Part shown: positions 7,279-14,222 of the stretch, piece after piece
How the letters are laid out: each line of letters opens with the position of its first letter
Position numbering within the stretch: the stretch's first letter is position 1
NCBI GenBank assembly: GCA_031284845.1
Contig: JAITXH010000031.1
Span: 1 to 15,677 of the forward strand
Source: Puniceicoccales bacterium
GTDB taxonomy: Bacteria > Verrucomicrobiota > Verrucomicrobiia > Opitutales > UBA953
Direction of reading: 5' to 3'
Length of the DNA stretch: 15,677 nt
The notes under the pieces: generated by a model
The model's database searches: none
What the model was told of the DNA's origin: nothing
The model's input: only the letters and a program-made list of their open reading frames with translations
Made by a program: the position numbers and the translations under genes

Positions 7279-8238
7279 TCAAAACTTGTTTGCCTGAGCG
7301 AGTGGTGCCTTGCCGTCGAGGAAGAGGAGAAGATTTTCCAGCGCCATGCCGGCTTGCCGTTGGACGCTCTCGTGGGTGCGCGAGCCGATGTGCGGGGTGA
7401 TGACGCAGTGCGGGGCGTGCAAGAGCGGGTGGTCGGGTTTGGGTGGCTCAACATCGAGGACATCCGCGCCGTAGCCGCCGAGGTGCCCGTCTTTGAGGGC
7501 ATTGAGGATGGCGGTGTTGTCCACAAGCTCTCCGCGTCCGCAGTTGAGGAGGATGGCACCGGGTTTGAAGTGTTGCAGGGTGGCGGCATTGATGAGGCCG
7601 TGGGTCTGCGGGGTGAGATTGGTGTGGAGGCTGACGATGTCTGAAGCGGCGAGGAGGGATTCGAGTTTTTCGTGGCGGGCGATGTTGTGTGTTTGGGCGA
7701 AGGCGGCGTCCCAATAGGTGTCGTAGCCGATGGGCGTCATGGCAAAGGCATTGGCGCGGATGGCCATCTCTTTGCCGATGCGTCCGAGGCCGACTATGCC
7801 AAGGGTCTTTCCGGCGATTTCGTGGCCGGTGCGGCGCGACCAGCGTCCGGCCTTGGTTTCGCTGATGTGAAAATCGAGTTCTTTGACGAGGGTGAGCAGG
7901 AGACCGAAGGAGTGTTCGGCGACGGTGGTGTGGTTTACTCCGGGAGTGAAGGTGACCGGGATTTTATTTTCGGTGGCAAAGGGCACGTCTATCTTGTCGA
8001 GACCGATGCCGTATTTGGCGATGATGCGCAGGCGCGGGAGGGATTTGGCGATGACGGCGCGGGTGATGGCATCGTCGCCGCAGAGGAAGGCGTCGAAAGA
8101 GCCTGCCAGCTCGAGCATCCGCGCTTCGGGGAGCGGGCCGCGTTCGCCGACGACCTCGTGTCCGGAGGCGGCGAGGCGTGCGAGGTGCGGGCCGGGTGTG
8201 TCTTGAAAGGATGTTGTAGTGAGAAGTATGCGGGCCAT
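7279..8238 (-). CDS. D-2-hydroxyacid dehydrogenase (phosphoglycerate dehydrogenase-like)
   Basis: A 319-residue NAD-dependent oxidoreductase. The catalytic domain surrounds a Rossmann domain (about residues 100-285) with GLGRIG (GxGxxG at 150-155) and Asp173 at the end of the next strand, which favours NAD over NADP. The catalytic triad is visible: Arg235 in NCGRGELVD, Glu264 in DVLDVEPP and His283 in ITPHIGS. VSLHTNLTPQT and AAILLN-like patterns are family typical. The length is that of short SerA forms without ACT domain, or of glyoxylate/hydroxypyruvate reductases; the exact substrate cannot be fixed. The start at 8238 (MARILLTT) begins right at the first beta strand; the further upstream in-frame start is unlikely. 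Confidence 0.88.
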   Translation of the reverse strand: MARILLTTTSFQDTPGPHLARLAASGHEVVGERGPLPEARMLELAGSFDAFLCGDDAITRAVIAKSLPRLRIIAKYGIGLDKIDVPFATENKIPVTFTPGVNHTTVAEHSFGLLLTLVKELDFHISETKAGRWSRRTGHEIAGKTLGIVGLGRIGKEMAIRANAFAMTPIGYDTYWDAAFAQTHNIARHEKLESLLAASDIVSLHTNLTPQTHGLINAATLQHFKPGAILLNCGRGELVDNTAILNALKDGHLGGYGADVLDVEPPKPDHPLLHAPHCVITPHIGSRTHESVQRQAGMALENLLLFLDGKAPLAQANKF

Positions 8239-8275
8239 GTGTTTTTCAGGAAAAGGGCGGCATGTTGAGGGTTTT

Positions 8276-8297
8276 GCCGCGCATGGCAAGGCGCGGC
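8276..8297. repeat. 7-bp GC inverted repeat upstream of the dehydrogenase gene
   Basis: GCCGCGC (8276-8282) and GCGCGGC (8291-8297) flank an 8-base loop. It lies 37 bases before the dehydrogenase start and after the fur stop. No T-run follows on either strand, so it is not a convincing terminator; an operator or chance GC palindrome is possible. Confidence 0.3.
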
Positions 8298-8370
8298 GTG
8301 GCGGGTTGGACAAATAAGCACTTTTATTGAAAGGTAGCTTTCGTTTTCTGATTCCCGCGGACTGTGTAGC

Positions 8371-8874
8371 TCAGTTTTTCGCTCCCGCCTTTTTACTTCC
8401 TCTGCTTTTTGCGCAGGATTCGCACACGCCGTAAATCTCGAAGACATGGGAGATTTTTTTGTATCCCAGCTTACGCGCTTCTTTTTCGAAGCGCTCCGCC
8501 GCGCAGCCGTCAATATTGTCTATGCGTCCGCATTCGCGGCACATGATGTGGTGGTGGTGGGCGTGGTTGGTGAGGCTGTAGAGATTTTTACCGCTTTCGA
8601 GTGGATGCCGTTGGACGATTCCGGCTTTTTCAAATGCCTCGATGCTTCGATAGACGGTCACGAGGTCGGCGGTGCCGTTGCCGAGTGTATGGTGCAAGTT
8701 TTCGACGGAGACGGGGGTCGTGGTGGTGGCCAGGATGTGGAGCATGGCTTTGCGCGGTTCGGTGATGCGCAAAGCGCGTGCGCGTAGCCGGCTGATAGCG
8801 GTGCTATAATCCTGATTCGGCTTGTTTGCTGCCGGAGTGCGTTGCCGCGCCGTATGGCGGTGCTCGTCGTGCAT
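8371..8874 (-). CDS. Fur-family metal-responsive transcriptional regulator
   Basis: A 167-residue Fur superfamily repressor. The winged helix part (about 25-95) has LRARALRITEPRKAMLHIL and the recognition helix DLVTVYRSIEAFEKAGIV. The dimerisation and metal domain carries the His cluster H104-A-H-H-H-H, the structural zinc motif CREC (Cys112, Cys115), and a second CESC (Cys151, Cys154), as well as SHVFEIYG. Both CxxC pairs are present, as in Fur, Zur and PerR; which metal is sensed cannot be decided. I chose the ATG at 8874 because earlier in-frame sequence is not family-like and would reach into the divergent thioesterase gene; the resulting N-terminal arm of about 25 residues is His/Arg-rich. 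It is divergent from the thioesterase gene across a 213-base spacer, where an AATAAT/TAATAC stretch near 9034-9041 could be a -10 element. Confidence 0.88.
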   Translation of the reverse strand: MHDEHRHTARQRTPAANKPNQDYSTAISRLRARALRITEPRKAMLHILATTTTPVSVENLHHTLGNGTADLVTVYRSIEAFEKAGIVQRHPLESGKNLYSLTNHAHHHHIMCRECGRIDNIDGCAAERFEKEARKLGYKKISHVFEIYGVCESCAKSRGSKKAGAKN

Positions 8875-9087
8875 GAGTGCGGAGAGATACCGGCGGTGTG
8901 AGGCTTGGCAAGCGGAAGAGGAGGGGCGCTGCGCTGCAAGAGGGATCCGGCTGGGTAATCGTTGCCGGCGGGACGGACTACCGGTGACGCAAACACGGGG
9001 TGTGGCCCAAGACCTTTTGTTTTTTGCCTTCAGAATAATACTTGGCAACTCCTGCGGAGGCGTGAAAATCCCGGGCACGTCTTTTCT

Positions 9088-9495
9088 ATGATATCCGCCA
9101 GTACAGAAATCCGCGTCCGCTACGCTGAAACCGATGCCATGGGCATCGCCTATCACGGAAATTATCTGCCGTGGTTTGAGGTCGCGAGGGTCGTTCTCCT
9201 CGATAAAATCGGGCTTTCCTACAAAAAACTCGAGGATGACGGCTTTCTGCTTCCTGTGCTTGAAGCCAACCTGCGCTATCTGGCTCCAGCCCGGTTTGAC
9301 GACATCCTGACTGTCACGGTGCGCATGGAGGAACTACCCCGGGTGCGCATTCGCATGGACTACACCGTGCATAAAGAGGGGAGCCTTCTCACCACCGGAC
9401 ACACCCTCCACGCCTTTATGAATCGGGCGGGACAGGCCATCAAGCCTCCGGCGATCGTCCAGGAACGCTTCATAAGCGTTTTTAATGAGAAGTAA
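9088..9495 (+). CDS. YbgC/4-hydroxybenzoyl-CoA-type acyl-CoA thioesterase
   Basis: A 135-residue single hotdog-fold thioesterase. RYAETDAMGIAYHGNYLPWF (residues 11-30) is the family signature, with the catalytic Asp16 and the conserved Tyr-His-x-Asn-Tyr. The long helix VARVVLLDKIGLSYKKLED and later strands TVTVRMEELPRVRIRMDYTV complete the fold. It would hydrolyse acyl-CoA thioesters in the cytoplasm. In Proteobacteria ybgC belongs to the tol-pal cluster, which is absent here. The start at 9088 (MISASTEIRV) fits the family; an earlier in-frame start would add 42 unrelated residues. A GGAGG motif ends 28 bases before the ATG, too far for a normal ribosome binding site. Confidence 0.88.
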   Translation: MISASTEIRVRYAETDAMGIAYHGNYLPWFEVARVVLLDKIGLSYKKLEDDGFLLPVLEANLRYLAPARFDDILTVTVRMEELPRVRIRMDYTVHKEGSLLTTGHTLHAFMNRAGQAIKPPAIVQERFISVFNEK

Positions 9496-9527
9496 AAAAA
9501 ACTTATCAGTGAAAAATTCTAAAATAA

Positions 9528-9672
9528 ATGTATTGTGTGAATGGCCCGGTTCTGATTCATGTATTCCCACAATTTAATTTGCTCAGTCATATTAAGACTG
9601 AGTGAAGGCAGTAACTAGATAGGTAAGGTAGGGTAGAAGCCGACTCTCGATAGAGGGTCGGCTTCTTGTTTT
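9528..9672 (+). ncRNA. Candidate small RNA in the spacer before yraN
   Basis: The spacer 9496-9713 is AT-rich and holds ordered structure. GCTCAGTC/GACTGAGT form a stem-loop at 9581-9603 (seven perfect pairs CTCAGTC/GACTGAG plus a G-U, loop ATATTAA). A linker with the tandem AGGTA-AGGTA-GGGTA (9621-9635) follows, then a strong terminator. The 5' end is not known; 9528 is only an outer guess, and no clear promoter was found. A 25-codon ORF from 9528 has no coding support. The simpler view is a long 3' UTR of the thioesterase gene. Confidence 0.3.
9635..9672 (+). terminator. Intrinsic terminator upstream of yraN
   Basis: AGAAGCCGACTCTC (9635-9648) pairs with GAGGGTCGGCTTCT (9653-9666) around the tetraloop GATA: 14 pairs with one T-G wobble, followed by TGTTTTC. 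It ends either the thioesterase transcript, whose stop is 139 bases upstream, or a separate small RNA. Confidence 0.85.
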
Positions 9673-9713
9673 CCCGGATTGCATGTCGGGGAAAACGACC
9701 TACGCCACAGAGC

Positions 9714-10160
9714 ATGATGAGATGGCTCCAAATGGCGTTGGGCTGGTTGCACGGGTTGTTCCTCCGGCGGCGGCGCACTAGCCGCCAGCGCACAGGCGAG
9801 GCGGGCGAGAGGCATGCGGTTGCTTATCTGCGCGGGCTGGGCTGGAATATCGTGGTGCGCAATTGGCGCTATGGGCGCGACGAGGTGGATATCGTGGCGG
9901 GAGACGGGCCGAATCTGGTGTTTGTCGAGGTGAAGACGCGCACGGACTCTGGAGCGGTGGACGATTCGGGGAGCGGGTATTTTGCCGTGGACAAGCGCAA
10001 GCGCCGCGCCCTTGCGCGTGCTTGCCGGGCCTACATGCGCGGGTTGGAGCGTGCCCCGCAGCATTTCCGGTTCGACATTATCGAAGTGAAGTTGCGCGCG
10101 GGGGCGGTGTCCGCATTGCACCACCACCGGGGTGTGGCCTTGTTTTCGCAGAAGCGATAG
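9714..10160 (+). CDS. yraN: YraN/UPF0102 family endonuclease-like protein
   Basis: A 148-residue protein of the UPF0102 family, related to Holliday-junction resolvase-like nucleases. After a basic, hydrophobic N-terminus (residues 1-27) the core begins GEAGERHAVAYLRGLGW and shows the PD-(D/E)xK arrangement: Asp59 in RDEVDIVA, Glu72 and Lys74 in LVFVEVKTR. FRFDIIEVKL at 118-127 is also conserved. Its function is poorly defined in any organism. The start is one of two tandem ATGs (9714 or 9717). The first in-frame start candidate, TTG at 9666, lies inside the terminator and is rejected. Confidence 0.9.
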   Translation: MMRWLQMALGWLHGLFLRRRRTSRQRTGEAGERHAVAYLRGLGWNIVVRNWRYGRDEVDIVAGDGPNLVFVEVKTRTDSGAVDDSGSGYFAVDKRKRRALARACRAYMRGLERAPQHFRFDIIEVKLRAGAVSALHHHRGVALFSQKR

Positions 10161-10242
10161 CCTCTCCCGGCGAAACAGGCAGGGCAGGGGCGTCAGTGCG
10201 TTTCTTGTTCCTTATTTCCCATTTCCCGTTTCACTGCTGCCC

Positions 10243-10797
10243 ATGCCATTTCTCAACGGCAAACGCATTCTGCTCGGCGTAACCGGCTCCATCGCCGCTT
10301 ACAAGGCCGCCGACATCATTTCGCAGCTCGTCAAACTCGGCGCCGTGGTGCGTGTCGTCATGACACGCGAAGCCGCCCTGCTTATCCAGCCGCTCACCTT
10401 GCAAGTGCTCTCGCGCAATCCTGTGGCGACCGACATGTGGGCACCTGCGAGTGCCCAAAGCTGGCAACCGGAGCACATCGCGCTCGCGGACAATGCCGAC
10501 TTGCTGCTCGTGGCTCCTGCCACGGCGCACACCCTTGCGTGTTTTGCTCACGGGCTGGCTCCGGATTTGCTCACGAGCATCTATCTGGCCACGCCTGCGC
10601 CGGTGATGCTCGCCCCGGCCATGAACGGCAAGATGCTCGACCATCCCGCTACGCAAGCCAATCTCGCCACGTTGCGTGCGCGTGGGCACGCCATTATCGA
10701 GCCTGCCGAGGGGATGCTTGCCTGCGGCTACGAGGGCAGGGGCAAGCTGGCCCCCGTCCCGGAGATAATCGAACGTGTGACGACGTTCTTCGATTGA
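10243..10797 (+). CDS. coaC: Phosphopantothenoylcysteine decarboxylase (stand-alone CoaC)
   Basis: A 184-residue flavoprotein that converts 4'-phosphopantothenoylcysteine to 4'-phosphopantetheine in coenzyme A synthesis. It opens with the HFCD-family phosphate/FMN loop ILLGVTGSIAAYKAAD. The catalytic residues are visible: His78 in PEHIALADNADLLLVAPAT, the PAMN motif with Asn128, and Cys161 in MLACGYEGRGKLAP within the substrate recognition clamp. Most bacteria carry a roughly 400-residue CoaBC fusion; here the protein stops after the decarboxylase domain and queG begins 12 bases later, so no CoaB synthetase domain follows in any frame. A flavin prenyltransferase (UbiX) is excluded by the PAMN and ACG motifs. 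It is 82 bases downstream of yraN, same strand. Confidence 0.9.
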   Translation: MPFLNGKRILLGVTGSIAAYKAADIISQLVKLGAVVRVVMTREAALLIQPLTLQVLSRNPVATDMWAPASAQSWQPEHIALADNADLLLVAPATAHTLACFAHGLAPDLLTSIYLATPAPVMLAPAMNGKMLDHPATQANLATLRARGHAIIEPAEGMLACGYEGRGKLAPVPEIIERVTTFFD

Positions 10798-10809
10798 AGC
10801 AGGGGAAAA

Positions 10810-11856
10810 ATGGCAGATCGGATTCCCGGGTGTAGCTTGGCGGAGGGCGGAGGGGCGGATCTGAAGTGCCGCTTGCGCACGATGGCCGCATCGCTGGGCT
10901 TTCAGGCATTTGGGGTCGCTGCCGTCGCTCCGCCTTTGCACGGTAAATATTATCTGGAGTGGATAGCCGGAGAGCGGCACGGCACAATGCGCTGGATGGA
11001 GCGCAACAACGAGCGCCGGCTCGCGCCGGATACCTTTTTGCCCGGTGTGCGCAGCATCGTCATGCTCGGCATGAATTGTTTTCAGGCGTATCCGGATTCC
11101 GCTTACAAGATAGCCCGCTATGCACTGGGAAGCGACTATCACAACTACCTCTTCAAACGCCTGAAAAAACTTTGTGCCGTGATGCGGGATCTGGGCGGTG
11201 AACAGCGCCCGTGCGTGGACACCGCGCCGGTGCTGGAGAAGCCTGCTGCTGTGCAGGCCGGTCTGGGTTGGCAGGGCAAAAGCACCCTGCTCGTCAATCG
11301 CGAGTTTGGCACATGGTTGTTGCTGGGCGCGATATTTACTACGCTGGAACTCGAGGCAGATGTGCCGGAACGCGATAACTGCGGGCACTGCACGCGCTGC
11401 CTTGCCGCATGCCCCACGGGTGCGATTACCGGTCCTTACCAGCTCGATGCCCGCCGCTGCCTCGCTTACCTGAGCATCGAGCACGACGGCCCTATCCCGG
11501 TGGAGTTCCGGGGTGCGATGGGTGACCACCTCTTCGGCTGCGATGTCTGCCAGGATGCCTGCCCGTGGAGTCGCCGGGCACAAGTCAGCCAGGAGGAGAA
11601 GCAACGCCCCCTTCCGCTCCCGGAGCGCCTGCGTGACACGTTTGCCTGGACGGAGGCGGAATACGATTTGCGTTTCAGCGGCACTCCGTTGAAGCGGCTC
11701 GGGCTACGCCGCTGGTGGCGCAACGCTTGTGTGGTGCTGGGCAATACGGGAGGCATGGATGATGTGCCAGTGCTGGAGCGTCTGGCTTCCGGCGCGGATG
11801 CGCTGCTGGCCGAACATGCGGCATGGGCATTGGAGCGCATAGCTGAAAAGGGCTAA
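10810..11856 (+). CDS. queG: Epoxyqueuosine reductase
   Basis: A 348-residue cobalamin- and Fe-S-dependent enzyme for the last step of queuosine synthesis in tRNA. The substrate-binding half has CVDTAPVLEKPAAVQAGLGW with the proposed proton donor Asp137. Two ferredoxin-type motifs follow: CGHCTRCLAACP (Cys191, 194, 197, 201) and CDVCQDACP (Cys244, 247, 251), with Cys217 between them, enough for two 4Fe-4S clusters. The C-terminal part (LGLRRWWRNACVVLGNTG and on) is the HEAT-like tRNA-binding extension. The length fits the long form. It begins 12 bases after the coaC stop and is the only gene here with a clear Shine-Dalgarno (AGGGG, 5 bases before ATG). No other queuosine gene is in the window. 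Confidence 0.95.
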   Translation: MADRIPGCSLAEGGGADLKCRLRTMAASLGFQAFGVAAVAPPLHGKYYLEWIAGERHGTMRWMERNNERRLAPDTFLPGVRSIVMLGMNCFQAYPDSAYKIARYALGSDYHNYLFKRLKKLCAVMRDLGGEQRPCVDTAPVLEKPAAVQAGLGWQGKSTLLVNREFGTWLLLGAIFTTLELEADVPERDNCGHCTRCLAACPTGAITGPYQLDARRCLAYLSIEHDGPIPVEFRGAMGDHLFGCDVCQDACPWSRRAQVSQEEKQRPLPLPERLRDTFAWTEAEYDLRFSGTPLKRLGLRRWWRNACVVLGNTGGMDDVPVLERLASGADALLAEHAAWALERIAEKG

Positions 11857-11906
11857 GTGGCTTAACGGTTAACAAGTAACGCTCTTTTTTGGAGGTGGGG
11901 AGGCAC

Positions 11907-11938
11907 AAAAAACCCGCTCAACCGTGTGGTTGAGCGGG
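11907..11938 (-). terminator. Intrinsic terminator of tRNA-Pro
   Basis: On the minus strand CCCGCTCAACC and GGTTGAGCGGG form a perfect 11-bp stem with a 4-base loop (plus-strand arms 11913-11923 and 11928-11938), followed by six T residues (11912-11907). It lies directly after the tRNA 3' end. A read-through role for queG is less likely because no T-run follows on the plus strand. Confidence 0.9.
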
Positions 11939-11941
11939 AAT

Positions 11942-12019
11942 TGGTCGGGCTGAGTGGATTCGAACCACCGACCCCTTGCACCCCATGCAAGTGCGCTAGC
12001 CAGACTGCGCTACAGCCCG
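11942..12019 (-). tRNA. tRNA-Pro (anticodon GGG)
   Basis: The minus strand folds into a full cloverleaf. The acceptor stem is CGGGCTG (12019-12013) with CAGCCCG (11952-11946), the D stem GCGC/GCGC, the anticodon stem CTTGC/GCAAG with loop ATGGGGT, and the T arm GGTGG-TTCGAAT-CCACT. The anticodon GGG (plus-strand 11984-11982) reads CCC/CCU proline codons. The discriminator is A and the CCA end is encoded (11944-11942). Confidence 0.95.
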
Positions 12020-12035
12020 AAAAAGAAAGGCGCAC

Positions 12036-12064
12036 ACTAAGTAAGGTCCCGCTTCTCCTGTCAA
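12036..12064 (-). promoter_or_regulatory. Promoter of tRNA-Pro
   Basis: On the minus strand a perfect -35 hexamer TTGACA (12064-12059) is followed after 17 bases by a weak -10 CTTAGT (12041-12036). Transcription would start near 12029, about ten bases before the mature tRNA 5' end. The -35 and the spacing are convincing; the -10 matches only three of six consensus bases. Confidence 0.55.
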
Positions 12065-12084
12065 AGCCTTTTTCCTGCATTCAC

Positions 12085-12117
12085 AAAAAAACACGGCAAA
12101 GAGCGCCTTTGCCGTGT
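12085..12117 (-). terminator. Intrinsic terminator of the Gfo/Idh gene
   Basis: ACACGGCAAAG (12091-12101) and CTTTGCCGTGT (12107-12117) form a perfect 11-bp stem with loop AGCGC, extendable by flanking A-T pairs. On the minus strand the stem is followed by a run of seven T (12091-12085). It lies 47 bases after the oxidoreductase stop. A smaller hairpin TGTCCG/CGGACA (12124-12140) precedes it. Confidence 0.92.
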
Positions 12118-12163
12118 TTCTTGTGTCCGTTGAGCGGACAATGCTTTTACCGCGCCCTTGCGC

Positions 12164-13504
12164 TTACAACACCCAAGGCGAGCGGTAGGACGGCGCCAGA
12201 AGCTTGGAAGCAGCCGGGTCGTCTTTGATGGTTTCCGTTACCGGATCCCAGTGGATCGTGCGCCCCGTGATGAGGGAGATGTGCCCCAAGTGGCCGACGC
12301 TGGCGCTACGGTGCGCCGTTTCTGCCGGGGTGATGGTCGTCCGGCGCGTGCGGATGCAATCAATGAAGTTCGCGTGGTGACTGTCGCTCTTGTAAGGATG
12401 GTATTCTTCCGGCCCGATGACTTCTTTGAGAATGGCCGGATCGGAGGCGTCCAAGCCGTTACCCCGGCGCCCACTGCGGTTCACGTAAAGCCATCTGCCG
12501 TCTTCGCCGATGAACTTCGTGCCGGAGGCGCTGTTCACTTCGATGACGAGTCCGTCCGCATAGGTGCATTTGTAGTGATACGTTCTTTCAGCATCAAAGG
12601 GTGCGTCGGTGGAGAAGTCTGCTTCGATGGGTTCGATTTTTACAGGGCCGGTGTCGTCTTTGCCTGCGCCCCAGTGAGCGATGTCCACGTGATGGCCGAC
12701 CCAGTCCATGAGGTTGCCGCCGCCGAAGTGAAGCGTCCAGCGCCAGTTGTAATGGACGACCCGTGGGTCATATTCATGCCACTGTGCGGGGCCGACATAC
12801 AAGTCATAGTCGAGATGTGCAGGCGGTTTGCCGTAGGTGGCCGGAAGCGGTTTGCCGCCCTTGTTTCCCCAGCCGCCGTGGGTGCCCACTTCGATGCGGG
12901 CTAATTTGCCGATGCGCCCGTTGCGCACGAGTTCGATGGCGCGGTAGAAGTTGCCGCGGGAGCGTTGCCAGCTTCCAGTCTGCCAGACGCGTCCGTGTTG
13001 TTTGACGGCGCTCACGATGGCGCGACCTTCGGCCAGCGTGTGTGCGAGCGGCTTTTCTCCGTAGATGTCAAGCCCGGCGCGGGCGGCGGTTACGCCCATG
13101 ATGCCGTGCCAGTGGTCGGGAGCGCCGATCACGACGGCATCGAGATTTGCTTTTGCAAACATTTCGCGGAAGTCCTTGTAGCCGACGGCTCCTTTACCGT
13201 TGTCGCGTTTTTGCAGTTCGCGCAGCTTGTTTTGGACGCGTTCGCCGTCCACATCGCAAATGGCGACGCCTTGCACGCCGCGCTGATTGAGGCTGCCGAC
13301 GAAGCCGTCATTCCACCCTTGCTGGAGCCCGATGACTCCGAGTGCGATGCGGTTACTCGGGGCGACTTCGCCGTCGCGCCCCAGAGCGCGTGCCGGGATG
13401 ACCGCGGGGAAGGCGATGCCAGCGGCCAAAGCCATGCCGGCGTTTTGCAGGAAACGACGCCGTGACATCTGTCCGGCGGAAAGGGAATTTGGTGACTTAT
13501 CCAT
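12164..13504 (-). CDS. Tat-exported Gfo/Idh/MocA family oxidoreductase
   Basis: A 446-residue NAD(P)-dependent sugar-type dehydrogenase with a twin-arginine signal: SRRRFLQ at residues 14-20, then a hydrophobic stretch to about residue 38 ending in PARALG. The Rossmann domain begins RIALGVIGL, and the conserved EKP is at 150-152 (IYGEKPLA), preceded by GAPDHWHG. The C-terminal domain includes a Trp/His-rich segment HYNWRWTLHFGGGNLMDWVG and HHVDIAHWG, typical of the large exported Gfo/Idh group of Verrucomicrobiota and Planctomycetota, thought to act on sugar derivatives in the periplasm. The substrate is unknown. The start at 13504 puts the Tat motif close to the N-terminus; an in-frame extension to 13705 would overlap the divergent dgkA start and is rejected. 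Confidence 0.9.
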   Translation of the reverse strand: MDKSPNSLSAGQMSRRRFLQNAGMALAAGIAFPAVIPARALGRDGEVAPSNRIALGVIGLQQGWNDGFVGSLNQRGVQGVAICDVDGERVQNKLRELQKRDNGKGAVGYKDFREMFAKANLDAVVIGAPDHWHGIMGVTAARAGLDIYGEKPLAHTLAEGRAIVSAVKQHGRVWQTGSWQRSRGNFYRAIELVRNGRIGKLARIEVGTHGGWGNKGGKPLPATYGKPPAHLDYDLYVGPAQWHEYDPRVVHYNWRWTLHFGGGNLMDWVGHHVDIAHWGAGKDDTGPVKIEPIEADFSTDAPFDAERTYHYKCTYADGLVIEVNSASGTKFIGEDGRWLYVNRSGRRGNGLDASDPAILKEVIGPEEYHPYKSDSHHANFIDCIRTRRTTITPAETAHRSASVGHLGHISLITGRTIHWDPVTETIKDDPAASKLLAPSYRSPWVL

Positions 13505-13691
13505 GCCCACTGCAAACAGCGCGGCACGGAGAATGTTCCGGCGGATTATCCTCGCAGCTGGCGTGAAGCGGCGCCGGAATGGCCCTTGCCTACGGAAAAA
13601 CAGGCGGCGGGAAGGAGCATTTATTTTTTTGGCATTTCCGTCATCCGGTTTTACCGCATGGTGTGCGGGGAAACCACTAACTGCATCTCCG

Positions 13692-14093
13692 ATGAATGAA
13701 TCCAAATCTGACTTTGGCGCACAGATGAAATCAAAGAGTGGGCTTCGCCGGATCTGGCTGGCCTTTACTTACTCCCGTGATGGTCTCGCCGAAGCGGTGC
13801 GCCACGAACACGCATTCCGGCAGGAGCTTTTTGTGATTGTGCCCATGCTGGGCGTGGCGGTCGCCCTGCCGGTCGGTTGGCGCGATACGGCCTTGCTCTG
13901 CGCCAGCCTGCTGGGCGTGCTCATTGTCGAGTTGCTCAATTCCGCGGTGGAATCTTGCATAGACTACATTTCGCTGGAGCGCCATCCACTTGCCAAACGC
14001 GCCAAAGACATGGGGAGCGCAGCGGTGGGGTTGTCCATTGTCGTCGCAGGTCTCGTCTGGGCGGCAGTGCTTTTTGAAAAGTGGCACGGGTGA
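13692..14093 (+). CDS. dgkA: Diacylglycerol/undecaprenol kinase (DgkA family)
   Basis: A 133-residue integral membrane kinase. After a basic N-terminus there is EAVRHEHAFRQELF, three membrane segments (about 47-61, 66-83, 110-127), and the signature ELLNSAVESCIDYISLERHPLAKRAKDMGSAAV split over 80-112. Glu80, Asn83, Glu87 and Asp106 correspond to E. coli Glu69, Asn72, Glu76 and Asp95. In Gram-negatives DgkA recycles diacylglycerol from osmoregulated glycan synthesis; in others the homologue phosphorylates undecaprenol, and the sequence does not settle which. The ATG at 13692 is preferred; ATG 13725 is an alternative that would keep all motifs. Confidence 0.9.
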   Translation: MNESKSDFGAQMKSKSGLRRIWLAFTYSRDGLAEAVRHEHAFRQELFVIVPMLGVAVALPVGWRDTALLCASLLGVLIVELLNSAVESCIDYISLERHPLAKRAKDMGSAAVGLSIVVAGLVWAAVLFEKWHG

Positions 14094-14149
14094 GAAGTCG
14101 GGCAGCTTTGTCTGTTTTTTCCGTTTCCCGCGGTTTGTGGTATTTTTTA

Positions 14150-14163
14150 GGTTGAATTCAACC
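14150..14163. promoter_or_regulatory. Perfect 14-bp palindrome in the infC leader
   Basis: GGTTGAATTCAACC reads identically on both strands. It follows a TATTTTTTA stretch that could be a -10 region and ends 59 bases before the infC ATG. A second short palindrome, TCCTAGGA (14171-14178), lies seven bases on. It may be an operator or a leader hairpin; no known regulator is recognised. Confidence 0.4.
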
Positions 14164-14222
14164 CGACGACTCCTAGGACGGAAGGCGTTCACGTCACACT
14201 TCCAAAAAAAACAAAGCACTGA

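Noticed and set aside
9045..9057. Sigma-54-like TGGCAAC-TCC-TGC before the thioesterase gene
   Set aside because: The spacing between GG and GC is two bases too short.
9528..9605. 25-codon ORF from ATG 9528 in the thioesterase-yraN spacer
   Set aside because: Neither ribosome binding site nor recognisable peptide; the region is better explained as structured RNA.
10231..11604. 457-codon minus-strand ORF opposite coaC and queG
   Set aside because: It covers two clear plus-strand genes with intact motifs and has no recognisable features of its own.
10810..12019. Functional link between queG and the neighbouring tRNA gene
   Set aside because: Queuosine modifies tRNAs with GUN anticodons (Asn, Asp, His, Tyr); this tRNA is Pro with GGG and is on the opposite strand with its own promoter.
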